This document shows, piece by piece, positions 27,501 to 35,033 of a DNA stretch of 64,000 bases; the stretch's first letter is position 1; each line of letters starts with the position of its first letter. Made by a program: the position numbers and the translations under genes. The notes below the pieces were generated by a model. The model saw only the letters and a list, made by a program, of their open reading frames with translations. It did not search any database and was not told the origin of the DNA. The stretch is from JAICSD01 sp963836665 (GTDB taxonomy: Bacteria; Acidobacteriota; Vicinamibacteria; Vicinamibacterales; 2-12-FULL-66-21): assembly GCA_963836665.1 (NCBI GenBank), contig CAWIKL010000001.1:1302001-1366000 (forward strand), read 5' to 3'.

Positions 27501-28160
27501 GACGATGGGGACGTGGTACGCGTCGGCGAGATCGCGTAGTGCGTGGTTGTCGGCCTCTTCGTCGCGCAGCAGATGACGCTGCAGCTCGAGATAGGTGTTG
27601 GCGCGGCCGAAGACGCCGACCAGGCGATCGACGAGGCCGCCGACGCCGAAGCGCGCGCCGCTCAGCATGGCGCGGCCGCCGAGCGCGATCAGGCCGGCGG
27701 TGCGGCCGTCGAGCTCGTCAAGGGCGAGCACCCCCTCCCCTTTCGCCGCGCGCAGCTTCATCATCGTGACCAAGCGGCACAGGTTCCGGTAACCGGCCTG
27801 TGATTCGACGAGGACGGGAAGACGAAAGACGCTGTCCGAGGAGCGAGGGGCAAGGGGCGAGGAGCGAGGGGCGAGGGGCGAGGGGCGTGCGTCTTTCAGT
27901 GTGCCGCCGTCTTCGGTGGCGGCCGTTCCTCGTTCCTCGTTCCTCGCTACTTGCAGCGTCAGCTCGGCGCCGATGATGGCCTTGATCCCTGCTTTCTTCG
28001 CCGCGAGGTGGAAGCGCGGCGCGCCGTAGACGCCGTCGCGATCGAGCAGCGCGAGCGCGGGGTAGCCGAGCGCGGCGGCGCGCTCGACGAGGGTTTCGGG
28101 CAGCGAAGCCCCGTCGAGAAAAGAGAATGCGGACGATGCGTGAAGCTCGGTGTAGGGCAC
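24591..28160 (-). CDS. dnaE2: Error-prone DNA polymerase DnaE2 with repeat-encoded insertions
   Basis: 1189 residues (usual length about 1050-1090) from a GTG. The N-terminal PHP domain starts TELHASSAFSFLDGAS. The polymerase core has GEWPDIDLDLPSG (catalytic Asp pair, about residue 412) and GIVKVDLLGLGM (third Asp, about 567). HhH and OB-fold regions follow. It performs translesion synthesis with ImuA/ImuB after DNA damage. Three in-frame low-complexity inserts (about residues 70-108, 591-619 and 933-968) are encoded by heptanucleotide repeats. A Cys-rich segment (Cys901, 904, 906, 922, 925) precedes the last. It lies 72 bp downstream of imuB in the same direction. Confidence 0.93.
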   Translation of the reverse strand: MPYTELHASSAFSFLDGASLPETLVERAAALGYPALALLDRDGVYGAPRFHLAAKKAGIKAIIGAELTLQVARNEERGTAATEDGGTLKDARPSPLAPRSSPLAPRSSDSVFRLPVLVESQAGYRNLCRLVTMMKLRAAKGEGVLALDELDGRTAGLIALGGRAMLSGARFGVGGLVDRLVGVFGRANTYLELQRHLLRDEEADNHALRDLADAYHVPIVASNGVRFAEPDDRPLYDVLTCIRHKTTLAQAGRRLSCNAERYLKTPAQMAQLFADLPAAVHASHALAERLSYTMDALGYRFPESPVPDGESMASFLRKITQAGARERYRPLEPRHTRQLERELDLIEKLDLAGYFLIVRDIVNFCRQEGILVQGRGSAANSAVCYSLGITAVDPIGMDLLFERFLSEQRGEWPDIDLDLPSGDRRERVIQHIYQKYGKLGAAMTANVITYRGRSAAREVGKALSIDAGTIDRLAKVMNHFEFVDPENTLAKDLASIGIDAADPAIRLFGTLWQQIQDLPRHLGQHSGGMVICQGRLDEVVPLENASMPDRVVIQWDKDDCADMGIVKVDLLGLGMMAVLQDALEVVNVSDAHRPSPIDHRSSPIAPRSSPLAPRPSPLDLAHLPPNDPAVYSMLQAADTIGIFQVESRAQMATLPRLQPKTFYDIVVEVAIIRPGPIVGKMVHPYLRRRRGDEPVAYPHPSLEPILARTLGVPLFQEQLLRMAMVAAGFSGGEAEELRRAFGFKRSEKRMQQIEGKLRAGMVRQGISGDAQEEILRSITSFALYGFPESHAASFALLVYASAYLKAHYPAAFYTALLNNQPMGFYHPSTLVKDAQRHGVRFAPIDVQLSDRLCRVDADGRVRLGLMYVNGLRREAAEAIASAPDARSPMTDEPCAPAELRCPKCGCDDPSMLETLHTHEGFCNVCSHLWTLPVTSSIAPRPSPIEHRPSSIAHRPSPIDHRPSSIAHRFDSLDQLIRRCGLRRDEVATLASIGALNAFGFDRRTALWQIEQAVRPAGTLFEDADAGDSFGPSPSGQPLSDAEPPASSPLKPMTVPERLLADYAGTSLTIGPHPMSLRRGELALRGVLRARDLPSARHGRRVRVAGAVITRQRPGTAKGFVFLTLEDETGITNVIVRPDLYSEQRATIIGEPYLLVEGTLQIQEGVTSVKAERLHGLGGRAPAIDSHDFR
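25258..25362. repeat. Heptanucleotide tandem repeat A inside dnaE2 (15 units)
   Basis: Fifteen 7-bp units of the form CGATGGG, CGATGGA, CGAGGGG and close variants run without any phase slip. 15 x 7 = 105 bp, exactly 35 codons, so on the minus strand it reads as repeated PSPIDHR/PSSIAHR heptapeptides (about residues 933-968). Confidence 0.9.
26306..26389. repeat. Heptanucleotide tandem repeat B inside dnaE2 (12 units)
   Basis: Twelve 7-bp units (CGAGGGG, CGAGGAG, CGATGGG and variants) in perfect register, 84 bp or exactly 28 codons. The coding strand reads PSPIDHR, SSPIAPR, SSPLAPR and PSPLD-type heptads around residues 591-619, between two conserved polymerase segments. Confidence 0.9.
27837..27951. 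repeat. Heptanucleotide tandem repeat C inside dnaE2
   Basis: Seven units (CGAGGAG, CGAGGGG, CAAGGGG) at 27837-27885, then a separate run of three identical CGTTCCT units plus a degenerate CGCTACT at 27924-27951. The coding strand reads RPSPLAPRSSPLAPRSS in the PHP domain (about residues 70-108). Unlike tracts A and B, the seven-unit run is not a multiple of three units. Confidence 0.85.
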
Positions 28161-28173
28161 GGGAGAGGGGGCG

Positions 28174-28223
28174 GCTAAGAGTGCTAAGGGTGCTAAAGGT
28201 GCGGTGCTAAGGGTGCTACGGGT
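28174..28223. repeat. Nine-bp tandem repeat between imuB and dnaE2
   Basis: Five copies of GCTAAGGGT or one-base variants (28174, 28183, 28192, 28206, 28215), with a 5-bp interruption after the third, fill most of the 72-bp spacer upstream of the dnaE2 start. Confidence 0.8.
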
Positions 28224-28232
28224 GCGGTACGT

Positions 28233-29728
28233 TCAGTCATAAAACCCCTCAAAAAACCAACGCTGCGTCGTCCGATCCTGATAAACGCGACAGACCGCTC
28301 CGCTCTTCAGCGCGACGTCCCACTCGTTGCGGCTCCACTGCTGATCTGGTGTCCACCACTCCCCTGACGTTCGCCACGGGCCAGCAGCGTCGACGATCGC
28401 GCCAGACGGAATGCCGCGCCTGGACGCGGCGATGTGCACGGGCCGGCCGCGCTCGACGCTGACGCTCAAGATCACGGACCGGCGCTCGCGCCTGAGCACG
28501 GCGTGAGCACTACTGGCGCCATTCGCACCATTCGCATCAGCACCATTCGCACCGTCGGCACCCTTGACCCCGTTCGCACCGTCCGGCGCGTAGCGCGTCA
28601 TCACAGACGCGCCGGACCGATGGCTGTCCACCAGCGCCGGCGAGCCGACGCGGGACTCACCGACGAGCGCCGTCAGCCGTGCCGTCAGCGTCGCCAGTGT
28701 TTCCGCCGACGGCAGCGCGCGCTGGAGCAGCGAGAACTGGGTGATGCGCGCCGGCGCCGGATCCAGCTCGATCGTGACAATGTCGATCATCACTTCGCTC
28801 GGTGGGGCCCCGCCCCCACCTCGCTGCGCGCTCGCGCCGCCGCTACGCGGCGGTTCCGTCCGGCGCTCGCTTGCCGCCATCACTTCGCTTGCCGCGAACA
28901 GTGGACTCGACTCCAGATCGAGGAGTAGCAGCGTGCGCAGCACGCGCGCGTCGCGCATCGGCGCCGGCAGTTGCAACAGCCGTGTGTGCGTGGAGCGGTC
29001 GGTCAGCTGCAGATCGAGCCGCACCGCGACGGCACCGCGATCGGCGCGCTCGAGCGCCGCCGAGAGCGGCTCGAGCAGCCGCGCCAGCACGAACGACAGC
29101 GGCTCGAGCGCGTCGACGGGCCATTCGAGCTCGAGGCGGCCGATATAACGCGGCGTGTCGCCATCGGGAACGAACGGCGACGGATCGAATCCCTTGGCGA
29201 GCCGCTGCAGGGCTAGACCGCGCCGTCCCAGCCGCGACGCCAGATCCGCCGCGGGCAGCGCCGCCAGCTCGCCGAGCGTCGCGATCCCCCAGCACTCGAG
29301 GGTGTCGTAGATCCGCGCGCGATCGCGATCGCCGATCGCCGGCGGCAGCGTCTCGAGCTCCTGCAGCAATTCGACCGGCAGCTGCCGCCACGCGTCATGC
29401 CCGTTTCGGCGTGCGCGAGGATGCGGGCGATCGTCTGCGTCGGCCCCAGTGCGACGCGCGCCGCCGCCCCCGCGCCGGCGAGCGCGTGGGCGAGCTGACG
29501 CGCGATCTCGTCGGGCGGCCCGATCAGCCGTCCGAGACCGGCGACGTCGAGCAGCACTTCGTGCTCGCTCGCCCATCGCACGCGCGGCGAAAAATCACGC
29601 GCGATGCCGAGGACGGCTTCCCGCTGCCGGCAGCCCGCGGCCAGCTTTCCGCGCCCTTGTTCCAGACGCAGGCACGCAAATAAACCTGGACTCGGAAGCT
29701 GAGAACTGGACGCCCGCAGGACGGTCAT
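28233..29728 (-). CDS. imuB: ImuB-like Y-family polymerase homologue, broken by a one-base deletion near 29400
   Basis: The start is the ATG at 29728, overlapping imuA by ATGA. The first frame gives MTVLRASSSQLPSPGLFACL, a palm-like region (EVLLDVAGLGRLIG) and ALGPTQTIARILAHAETG, then fails. The thumb and little-finger part (LPVELLQELETLPPA, GIATLGELAALPA, LASRLGRRGLALQRL) is in a second frame down to 28233. Adding one base after ETGG restores a 498-residue protein. ImuB lacks polymerase activity and bridges ImuA, DnaE2 and the sliding clamp in damage-induced mutagenesis. A Gly-Ala-Asn repeat and a 30-residue insertion (28788-28889) lie in the C-terminal half. Confidence 0.83.
28515..28584. 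repeat. Imperfect 9-bp repeat coding for Gly-Ala-Asn units in imuB
   Basis: Words related to GCACCATTC recur across this stretch, and the minus strand reads GANGVKGADGANGADANGANG. It is a low-complexity linker in the C-terminal part of imuB. Confidence 0.7.
28788..28889. mobile_element. 90-bp in-frame insertion in imuB flanked by 12-bp direct repeats
   Basis: CATCACTTCGCT occurs at 28788-28799 and again at 28878-28889, exactly 90 bp apart, like a target duplication. The DNA between contains two strong hairpins (GGTGGGG/CCCCACC and CGCCGC/GCGGCG). It adds 30 codons, visible in the protein as SEVM appearing twice around an Arg/Gly-rich segment. A miniature non-autonomous element or a small slipped duplication are both possible; no transposase is present. 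Confidence 0.6.
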
Positions 29729-30420
29729 GGCCGTCCCTCGCCATCGCCGGCGCGGCAGGCCCTGTGGGCGACGTGGCCGACGACACGCGGGGTCGCCGAA
29801 AGCCCGGCGAACAACCGCGCGCGCGGCGCGGCGCCCTGCCACGCGGCCACCGGCGACTCGAGGGCGATCGTGGCGCCGCCGGCGCTGCGCGCGATCCGGT
29901 CGCGGCCGACGAGCACCGCCGCCGTGTCGCTTCCGTCGATCATCCGCGCCACGCGCATCCAGGTCGTCGCCGGAAACCGCCGCAACTCCAGCGGCGCGAC
30001 GTCGGCAAGATCGCAGACGACCAGACCGAAACCGCCCGCCTGCAGGATCAGCGCGAACGCCTTCAGCGCCCGCGCCGCCTCGCCCGGGCGTACCCACAGC
30101 AGTTGCGGCAGCGCAACACCGAGCGCCGCCGCCGACGCCGGATCGAACGTGTCACAGGTGTCGACGAGTGCCACCGCTTCGCCACGCGCGGTCGCGGCGG
30201 CGAGCATCTGCACCATCAGATACGTGGCGCCGGCGGAGGCGATGCCGGCGATCTCCGACAGATGGCCGCGGCGCAGGCCGCCACCGAGCGCCGGGTCGAG
30301 CAGGTCGCAGCCGGTGGCCGCTACCTGCTCGGGGACGAGCGGCTCCCCCGCGGGACCCAGGGCCGCCAGGGTAACGTCGAGTTTTCGCTCCCGTAGAAGG
30401 GATTCCAGCGCCGCACGCAT
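29725..30420 (-). CDS. imuA: ImuA-like RecA-fold protein
   Basis: 231 residues, the first gene of the imuA-imuB-dnaE2 operon. The RecA-like core reads VAATGCDLLDPALGGGLRRGHLSEI, then a degenerate Walker A (IAGIASAGATYLM, lacking the GKT lysine), VALVDTCDTFDP (Walker B-like) and a hydrophobic strand FGLVVCDLADV. ImuA recruits the mutasome to RecA filaments in species where it was studied. It ends by ATGA overlap with imuB. Confidence 0.82.
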   Translation of the reverse strand: MRAALESLLRERKLDVTLAALGPAGEPLVPEQVAATGCDLLDPALGGGLRRGHLSEIAGIASAGATYLMVQMLAAATARGEAVALVDTCDTFDPASAAALGVALPQLLWVRPGEAARALKAFALILQAGGFGLVVCDLADVAPLELRRFPATTWMRVARMIDGSDTAAVLVGRDRIARSAGGATIALESPVAAWQGAAPRARLFAGLSATPRVVGHVAHRACRAGDGEGRP

Positions 30421-30448
30421 TTTCGCTTTTTATTCGCCTTCGCCGGCG

Positions 30449-30477
30449 AGTATATGCGCGTCATGACGGACGATCAA
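30449..30477 (-). promoter_or_regulatory. Sigma70-like promoter of the imuA operon
   Basis: On the minus strand TTGATC (30477-30472) and TATACT (30454-30449) are separated by 17 bp, a good -35/-10 pair about 28 bp before imuA. A perfect 10-bp palindrome TCGCCGGCGA (30440-30449) touches the -10 box and could be an operator. No canonical LexA box (GAAC-N4-GTTC or GTTC-N7-GTTC) was found. Confidence 0.55.
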
Positions 30478-30508
30478 GTGCGTCCGTAAGTTGTTACAAT
30501 AATGGGCG

Positions 30509-31768
30509 TTGTCAACTGCCACGCAGCCGAGTTCCCGCGAGACCCCCTCGGCTCCCGTTCATCCAGTCATCGGCCGCGCGCTCGCCGCCTTCCACTACCG
30601 TGATTTTCGCGTGCTGTGGTTCGGCGCCTTTACCTCGACCGTCGGCAACTGGATGCAGCAAGTCGCACAGGCGTGGCTGGTGTTCGAGATCACCAAGTCG
30701 GAGTGGTACCTCGGCCTCGACTACTTCTTCGGCCAGCTCCCGATCCTGCTGCTCACGCTCATCGGTGGCGTGGTCGCCGACCGCCACGATCGCCGCTACG
30801 TGCTGCTCGGATCGCAGTTGATCCAGATGGCGACGGCGTTCACGCTGGCGCTGCTCGTCTTGTTCCACCACGTTTTTGTCGCCGAGATCCTGCTCCTCTC
30901 GTTCATCGCCGGCCTCGGCCAGGCCTTCGGCGGCCCGGCCTACCAGGCGCTGATCCCGTCGCTCGTGCAGAAGAAAGATCTGCCCAACGCCATCGCGCTC
31001 AACTCGATCCAGTTCAACCTGGCGCGCGTGTTCGGGCCGCTGCTCGCCGGCGCCACGCTCGCGGCCTGGGGCACCGCCGCCTGCTTCGGCCTCAACGGCC
31101 TGTCATTCGTCGTCGTCATCGTCGCGCTGCTGTCGATGACGATCCGGCAGACGAAGCCGCCGCAGAAGTCGCTCGTCGACGAACTGAAGAGCGGGCTGCG
31201 CTACACGAGGGGGGAACCGACGATCGTCGCGCTCGCGGTGCTCGGCGGGCTGACGACATTCCTGGGACTGCCGCTGCTGACGTTCCTGCCGGTGTTCGCC
31301 AAGGACATCTTCCACGGCGACATCAACCGCTTCAGCCACATGATGGCGTTCTCGGGGGCGGGCGCCGTGTGCGGCGCACTGATCGTCGCCTGGCTGGGAC
31401 GCTTCCGGCACATGGGACGCGCGCTGCTGATCACGCAGGCGGCGTTCGGCGTGCTGGTGACGGCGTTCGCGTTGACGCGCGTCGTCTGGATCAGCGACGT
31501 GATCCTGTTCTGCACGGGCGCGGCGCTGCTGGTGACGTTCTCGATGACGGCGTCGCTGGTGCAGCTGATCGTGACCGACGAACTCCGCGGCCGCGTGATG
31601 AGCATCTACATGGTCGCGTTCCGCGGCGGCATGCCGCTCGGGAGCCTGGTGGCCGGCTACGCCGCCAGCCGCACGTCGGCGCCGGCGGTGCTGGAAGTGA
31701 ACGGCATGCTGATTCTGGCCGTGTCGATCTACTTCCTGATCCGCAGCCACGGCGTGCGAGAGCTATAA
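30509..31768 (+). CDS. MFS transporter, EntS/DHA3-like exporter
   Basis: 419 residues with about twelve membrane segments. The first helices read RDFRVLWFGAFTSTVGNWMQQVAQAWLVFEIT, followed by the loop motif VVADRHDRRYVLLGSQ (MFS motif A, between helices 2 and 3), typical of the enterobactin-exporter-like DHA3 group. It probably exports a small molecule with proton antiport. The start is a TTG at 30509 with no clear Shine-Dalgarno site; it is divergent from imuA with an 88-bp spacer. Confidence 0.87.
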   Translation: MSTATQPSSRETPSAPVHPVIGRALAAFHYRDFRVLWFGAFTSTVGNWMQQVAQAWLVFEITKSEWYLGLDYFFGQLPILLLTLIGGVVADRHDRRYVLLGSQLIQMATAFTLALLVLFHHVFVAEILLLSFIAGLGQAFGGPAYQALIPSLVQKKDLPNAIALNSIQFNLARVFGPLLAGATLAAWGTAACFGLNGLSFVVVIVALLSMTIRQTKPPQKSLVDELKSGLRYTRGEPTIVALAVLGGLTTFLGLPLLTFLPVFAKDIFHGDINRFSHMMAFSGAGAVCGALIVAWLGRFRHMGRALLITQAAFGVLVTAFALTRVVWISDVILFCTGAALLVTFSMTASLVQLIVTDELRGRVMSIYMVAFRGGMPLGSLVAGYAASRTSAPAVLEVNGMLILAVSIYFLIRSHGVREL

Positions 31769-31802
31769 CGACGAGTGCGAACGGCGGTGCGCACGGGCCC
31801 GC

Positions 31803-31808
31803 TATAAT
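31803..31808 (+). promoter_or_regulatory. -10 box of the nickel/cobalt-type permease gene
   Basis: A perfect TATAAT ends 10 bp before the TTG start at 31818, which would put transcription start almost on the start codon (short or no leader). No good -35 hexamer is visible 17 bp upstream. Confidence 0.45.
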
Positions 31809-31817
31809 GAACGTCTC

Positions 31818-32435
31818 TTGCTGCTGCTGATTTCTGCGTTCGGCCTGGGGTTCCTGCACGGCCTGGGCGGCGATCACCTGATGGCGATCGCGGCGCTGTC
31901 GATGGACGGCGGTGATGCGTCGGCGGCGGCGCGGCGGGCGCGTGCCCTAGGCGTGGCGCTGCGCTTCGCGATCGGTCATGCGCTGCTGCTCGGGTGTGGC
32001 GCCGGCCTGATCGTGGTCGTCGGCTGGTCGATTCCGGCGCACGTCGAACGGGGCGGCGAGATGCTCGGCGGCGCGCTCCTCATCGTCATGGGCGTGGTCA
32101 CGCTGCAGCACCTGAGACACCGCGCGCACCATGCGCACGACACGCATCACTCGCACCTACCCACGATGATCGGGGCGGCGTTTGCCATCAGCAGCCTGCG
32201 CGCGGTCGTCATGCTGACGCCGTTTGGCCAGAGCGCAGGGGCGCAGCCGCTGCCGATGCTGATGGCGTTGATCGCGATCTTTGCCGTCGGAATCCTCGCG
32301 TCGATGTCGCTGTTCGGGATCGCGCTGGCCGGCGTGCTGTCGACGCGGGCGCTTCACCGCGTCGGTCACGGCGCCGGCGCCCTGGTGGGGGTCTCCTCGA
32401 TCCTGCTCGGTGTCGCCTGGCTGGCGACGGCGTAG
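31818..32435 (+). CDS. NiCoT/NicO-like nickel-cobalt permease
   Basis: 205 residues, about six membrane segments. The first segment has HGLGGDH (His14-x4-Asp19-His20), the metal-binding signature of nickel/cobalt transporters. A His-rich loop (HRAHHAHDTHHSHLP) lies between segments 3 and 4. It probably moves Ni2+ or Co2+ across the inner membrane; direction is not evident. TTG start at 31818. Its stop abuts the stop of the convergent gene. Confidence 0.75.
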   Translation: MLLLISAFGLGFLHGLGGDHLMAIAALSMDGGDASAAARRARALGVALRFAIGHALLLGCGAGLIVVVGWSIPAHVERGGEMLGGALLIVMGVVTLQHLRHRAHHAHDTHHSHLPTMIGAAFAISSLRAVVMLTPFGQSAGAQPLPMLMALIAIFAVGILASMSLFGIALAGVLSTRALHRVGHGAGALVGVSSILLGVAWLATA

Positions 32436-32900
32436 CTACCTCACCGTCATCGTCCACTCGACCGGCACGGTCTTAGGCAGATAGCAGATCGTGTCGTCGC
32501 ACGCCTGGTAGCGGACGCTGCCTTTCACCGTAATGGTACCGGACGCATCTCGGGCGAGGGTCAGCTCGTCGGTGATGCGAAACGGTTTTGCGTAGACCAG
32601 CTGCGTCTCGTTGAGCGCCGGCATCACGTACTTTTCGCCGGCCGGGTATTTTGCCTTGGCAATGGTCACGGCGGGATCGGGGGTGATCGTCAGCTGGATC
32701 GGAATGTAGCCGTCCTGTCCCGGCGCGTAGACGTGCATTTTCGCCTTCGGCGTCACGTCAATCTGCAGCGTCACCTTGCCGCCGGCGGCGACGATGGCGG
32801 GGCTGGCCGACGTTTTCAGCTGAAGGTGAAGCGTGTCCTGGGGATTGACACTGGTGGCCGCCTGGACGAGCCACGCGGCGACGATGATCAGACGCACCAT
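32436..32900 (-). CDS. Periplasmic DsbD-alpha-like domain protein
   Basis: 154 residues with a signal peptide (MVRLIIVAAWLVQAATS) and a beta-sandwich resembling the N-terminal alpha domain of DsbD, including a Cys pair in RYQACDDTICYLPKTVPVEW. In DsbD this domain passes electrons to periplasmic thiols. Here it is free-standing, without the membrane beta domain, so its partner is unknown. It converges on the permease gene with no spacer and is divergent from the response regulator. Confidence 0.72.
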   Translation of the reverse strand: MVRLIIVAAWLVQAATSVNPQDTLHLQLKTSASPAIVAAGGKVTLQIDVTPKAKMHVYAPGQDGYIPIQLTITPDPAVTIAKAKYPAGEKYVMPALNETQLVYAKPFRITDELTLARDASGTITVKGSVRYQACDDTICYLPKTVPVEWTMTVR

Positions 32901-32949
32901 GTCGCCATTCTACTCGGGCAATTTGCCGCCGTGCTCGCGCGATGCGAGA

Positions 32950-33648
32950 ATGAGCAGCCATTCCGTGAGCCGTATCCTCATCGTCGAAGACGACAAAGAC
33001 ATCGCCGATCTGATCGCGCACTCGCTCGGCAAGGCGGGGCACGCCACCGACATCGTCGGGAGCGGCACCGGCGTGCTGACCAAGGTGAAAGCCGATCCGC
33101 CGGACTTGATCCTGCTGGATCTGATGCTGCCCGGGATGGACGGCCTGCTAGTGTGCCAGGCGCTGCGCCACGACGCCTCGACGGCGGCGATCCCGATCAT
33201 CATGCTGACCGCGCGCGGCGACGAAGCCGAGCGGATCGCCGGGCTCGAGCTGGGAGCTGACGACTACGTCACCAAGCCGTTCAGCCCGCGTGAGCTGACG
33301 GCACGGGTCGCCGCTTTGCTGCGACGCGTCCAGAGGCCGGCGAGCGCGGCCGGCGCGGCGCTGAGCTACGGGCCGCTGACCATCGACATCGACCGCCATG
33401 CGGTCCACATCTCTGGCCACGAAATACGGCTGACCGCGAAGGAGTTCCTGCTGCTGCAGTATCTGGTCGAGCACCGCGGCCGCGTCCTGTCGCGCGACCT
33501 GCTGCTCAGCGACGTGTGGGGGTATCAGTACACCGGCGGCACGCGCACCGTCGACGTGCACGTGCGCCGGCTGCGCGAGAAGCTGCCGTTTCTCGCCGAG
33601 GCCATCACCACGATCAAGCAGTTCGGCTACCGGCTCGAGGAACGATGA
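32950..33648 (+). CDS. PhoB/OmpR-family response regulator
   Basis: 232 residues from MSSHSVSRILIVEDD. The receiver domain has phosphoacceptor Asp57 (LILLDLMLPGMDG), the TA motif IIMLTARGDE and VTKPFSPRE (Lys). The C-terminal winged helix has LTAKEFLLLQYLVEHRGRVLSR, DVWGY and TVDVHVRRLREKL. It binds DNA as a dimer after phosphorylation by the adjacent kinase, to which it is joined by an ATGA overlap. Phosphate sensing is plausible from similarity and from the nearby transporters, but not certain. Confidence 0.88.
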   Translation: MSSHSVSRILIVEDDKDIADLIAHSLGKAGHATDIVGSGTGVLTKVKADPPDLILLDLMLPGMDGLLVCQALRHDASTAAIPIIMLTARGDEAERIAGLELGADDYVTKPFSPRELTARVAALLRRVQRPASAAGAALSYGPLTIDIDRHAVHISGHEIRLTAKEFLLLQYLVEHRGRVLSRDLLLSDVWGYQYTGGTRTVDVHVRRLREKLPFLAEAITTIKQFGYRLEER

Positions 33649-35015
33649 CGTTTGCCGGCCGGATCGCGGCTGCCGGCAGCGCCGCGGCTGCCGCGGGGAT
33701 TGCCACGACGCTGGTGATCACGGCCGTCGCCGGGCCGCGGCTGCCGCCGGGCTGGGCGATGGAAAAGACGGTGCTGGCATTCGCCGGCGGCCTGATCGTC
33801 ACCTATGGGATCCTGGCGGCCGTGCTGATGCCAGTGCGCCGGCGCGTACGTGCCCTCGACGAGCGGGCGCGGCGCTATGCCAGCGGCAACTTCGCGCGCG
33901 TGCTGCCTGACTACGGCGTCGACGAAATCGGGACGATCGCCGGCAGTCTCGACGCGCTAGCGCGTGATGTCGCGGCGCGCCTGGCCCGGCTGTCTGCCGA
34001 TAGCGCGCGCCTCGAGGCGATTCTGTCCGGCATGGTCGAGGGGGTACTGGTCGTCAACGAGCACGGCCGCCTACAGCTCGCCAACGACGCGGCGCGACGG
34101 ATGCTGAACCTCGACGACGCGGTCGAGGGGCGAAGCTATCCGGAAATCGTCCGCCACCCTGCGGTGGCCGGGCAGATTGCCGCGGCGCTGTCGGGGCACC
34201 CGGTCGGCAGCGCCGAGCTGACCGGCGTACGCGACGCGTCGCAGACGCTGATCGCGCGCACCGCGCTCGTCAGCGTACCGACCGGACGGGCTGCGGTCGT
34301 TGTCTTCCACGACATCAGCGATCTGCGCCGAACCGATCGCATCCGCCGCGACTTCGTCGCCAACGTCTCGCACGAGCTGCGCACACCACTGACGGCGATT
34401 CGCGGCTACGCGGAAGCGCTCGCCGACGCGACGCCGGAGGAGAGCCGCGCCTTTCTCGAGATCATCACGCGCCACACGTTGCGCATGGAACGGCTGGTGC
34501 GCGATCTGCTGCGCCTGGCGCGCATCGAGTCCGGACAGGAGACCGTCGATCGCCTGCCCTGCTCGATCGACGGCCTGCTCACCGCCGTCGAAGCCGACCT
34601 GGCTTCGCTCGTCTCGGCCAAGCGGCTCCGCATCGAGCGCAGCATCGCAGCGGAGGCGGCTACCGTGCCGGGGGATCCCAACAAGCTGCAGGACGTGTTG
34701 CGCAACCTGCTGGAAAACGCGGCGAACTATTCACCGGAAGGGGGACGGATTGCCGTGACGGCGACGGCCGTAGATGCCCGGGTTCGCCTGCGCATCGCCG
34801 ACGAAGGCCCCGGGATCCCGCCGGCGGATCTGCAGCGGGTGTTCGAGCGGTTCTATCGCGTCGACAAGGCGCGGACGCGCGACGGCCGCGATCCCGGCGG
34901 CACCGGGCTCGGGCTATCGATCGTCAGACACCTGGTGGACCTGCACGGCGGCACCGTCACCGCCGCCAACGACGCCCCGCACGGGGCGGTTTTCACCGTC
35001 GAGCTGCCCCGTTAG
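33645..35015 (+). CDS. PhoR-like sensor histidine kinase
   Basis: 456 residues with two N-terminal membrane helices (about 7-29 and 45-63), a HAMP region, a PAS domain (GMVEGVLVVNEHGRLQLAND, about 125-230) and a kinase core. The core has the H box VANVSHELRTPLTAI (phospho-acceptor His243), N box NLLENAANYS, DEGPGIP and GGTGLGLSIV. The periplasmic loop is very short, as in PhoR, which senses through the membrane transporter complex. Partner of the preceding regulator (ATGA overlap). Confidence 0.88.
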   Translation: MTFAGRIAAAGSAAAAAGIATTLVITAVAGPRLPPGWAMEKTVLAFAGGLIVTYGILAAVLMPVRRRVRALDERARRYASGNFARVLPDYGVDEIGTIAGSLDALARDVAARLARLSADSARLEAILSGMVEGVLVVNEHGRLQLANDAARRMLNLDDAVEGRSYPEIVRHPAVAGQIAAALSGHPVGSAELTGVRDASQTLIARTALVSVPTGRAAVVVFHDISDLRRTDRIRRDFVANVSHELRTPLTAIRGYAEALADATPEESRAFLEIITRHTLRMERLVRDLLRLARIESGQETVDRLPCSIDGLLTAVEADLASLVSAKRLRIERSIAAEAATVPGDPNKLQDVLRNLLENAANYSPEGGRIAVTATAVDARVRLRIADEGPGIPPADLQRVFERFYRVDKARTRDGRDPGGTGLGLSIVRHLVDLHGGTVTAANDAPHGAVFTVELPR

Positions 35016-35033
35016 TCTTGGGAGGAGCGAACA

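Noticed and set aside
30421..30508. LexA/SOS box before imuA
   Set aside because: No GAAC-N4-GTTC, GTTC-N7-GTTC or CTGT-N8-ACAG match was found; only a promoter and an unrelated palindrome are seen.
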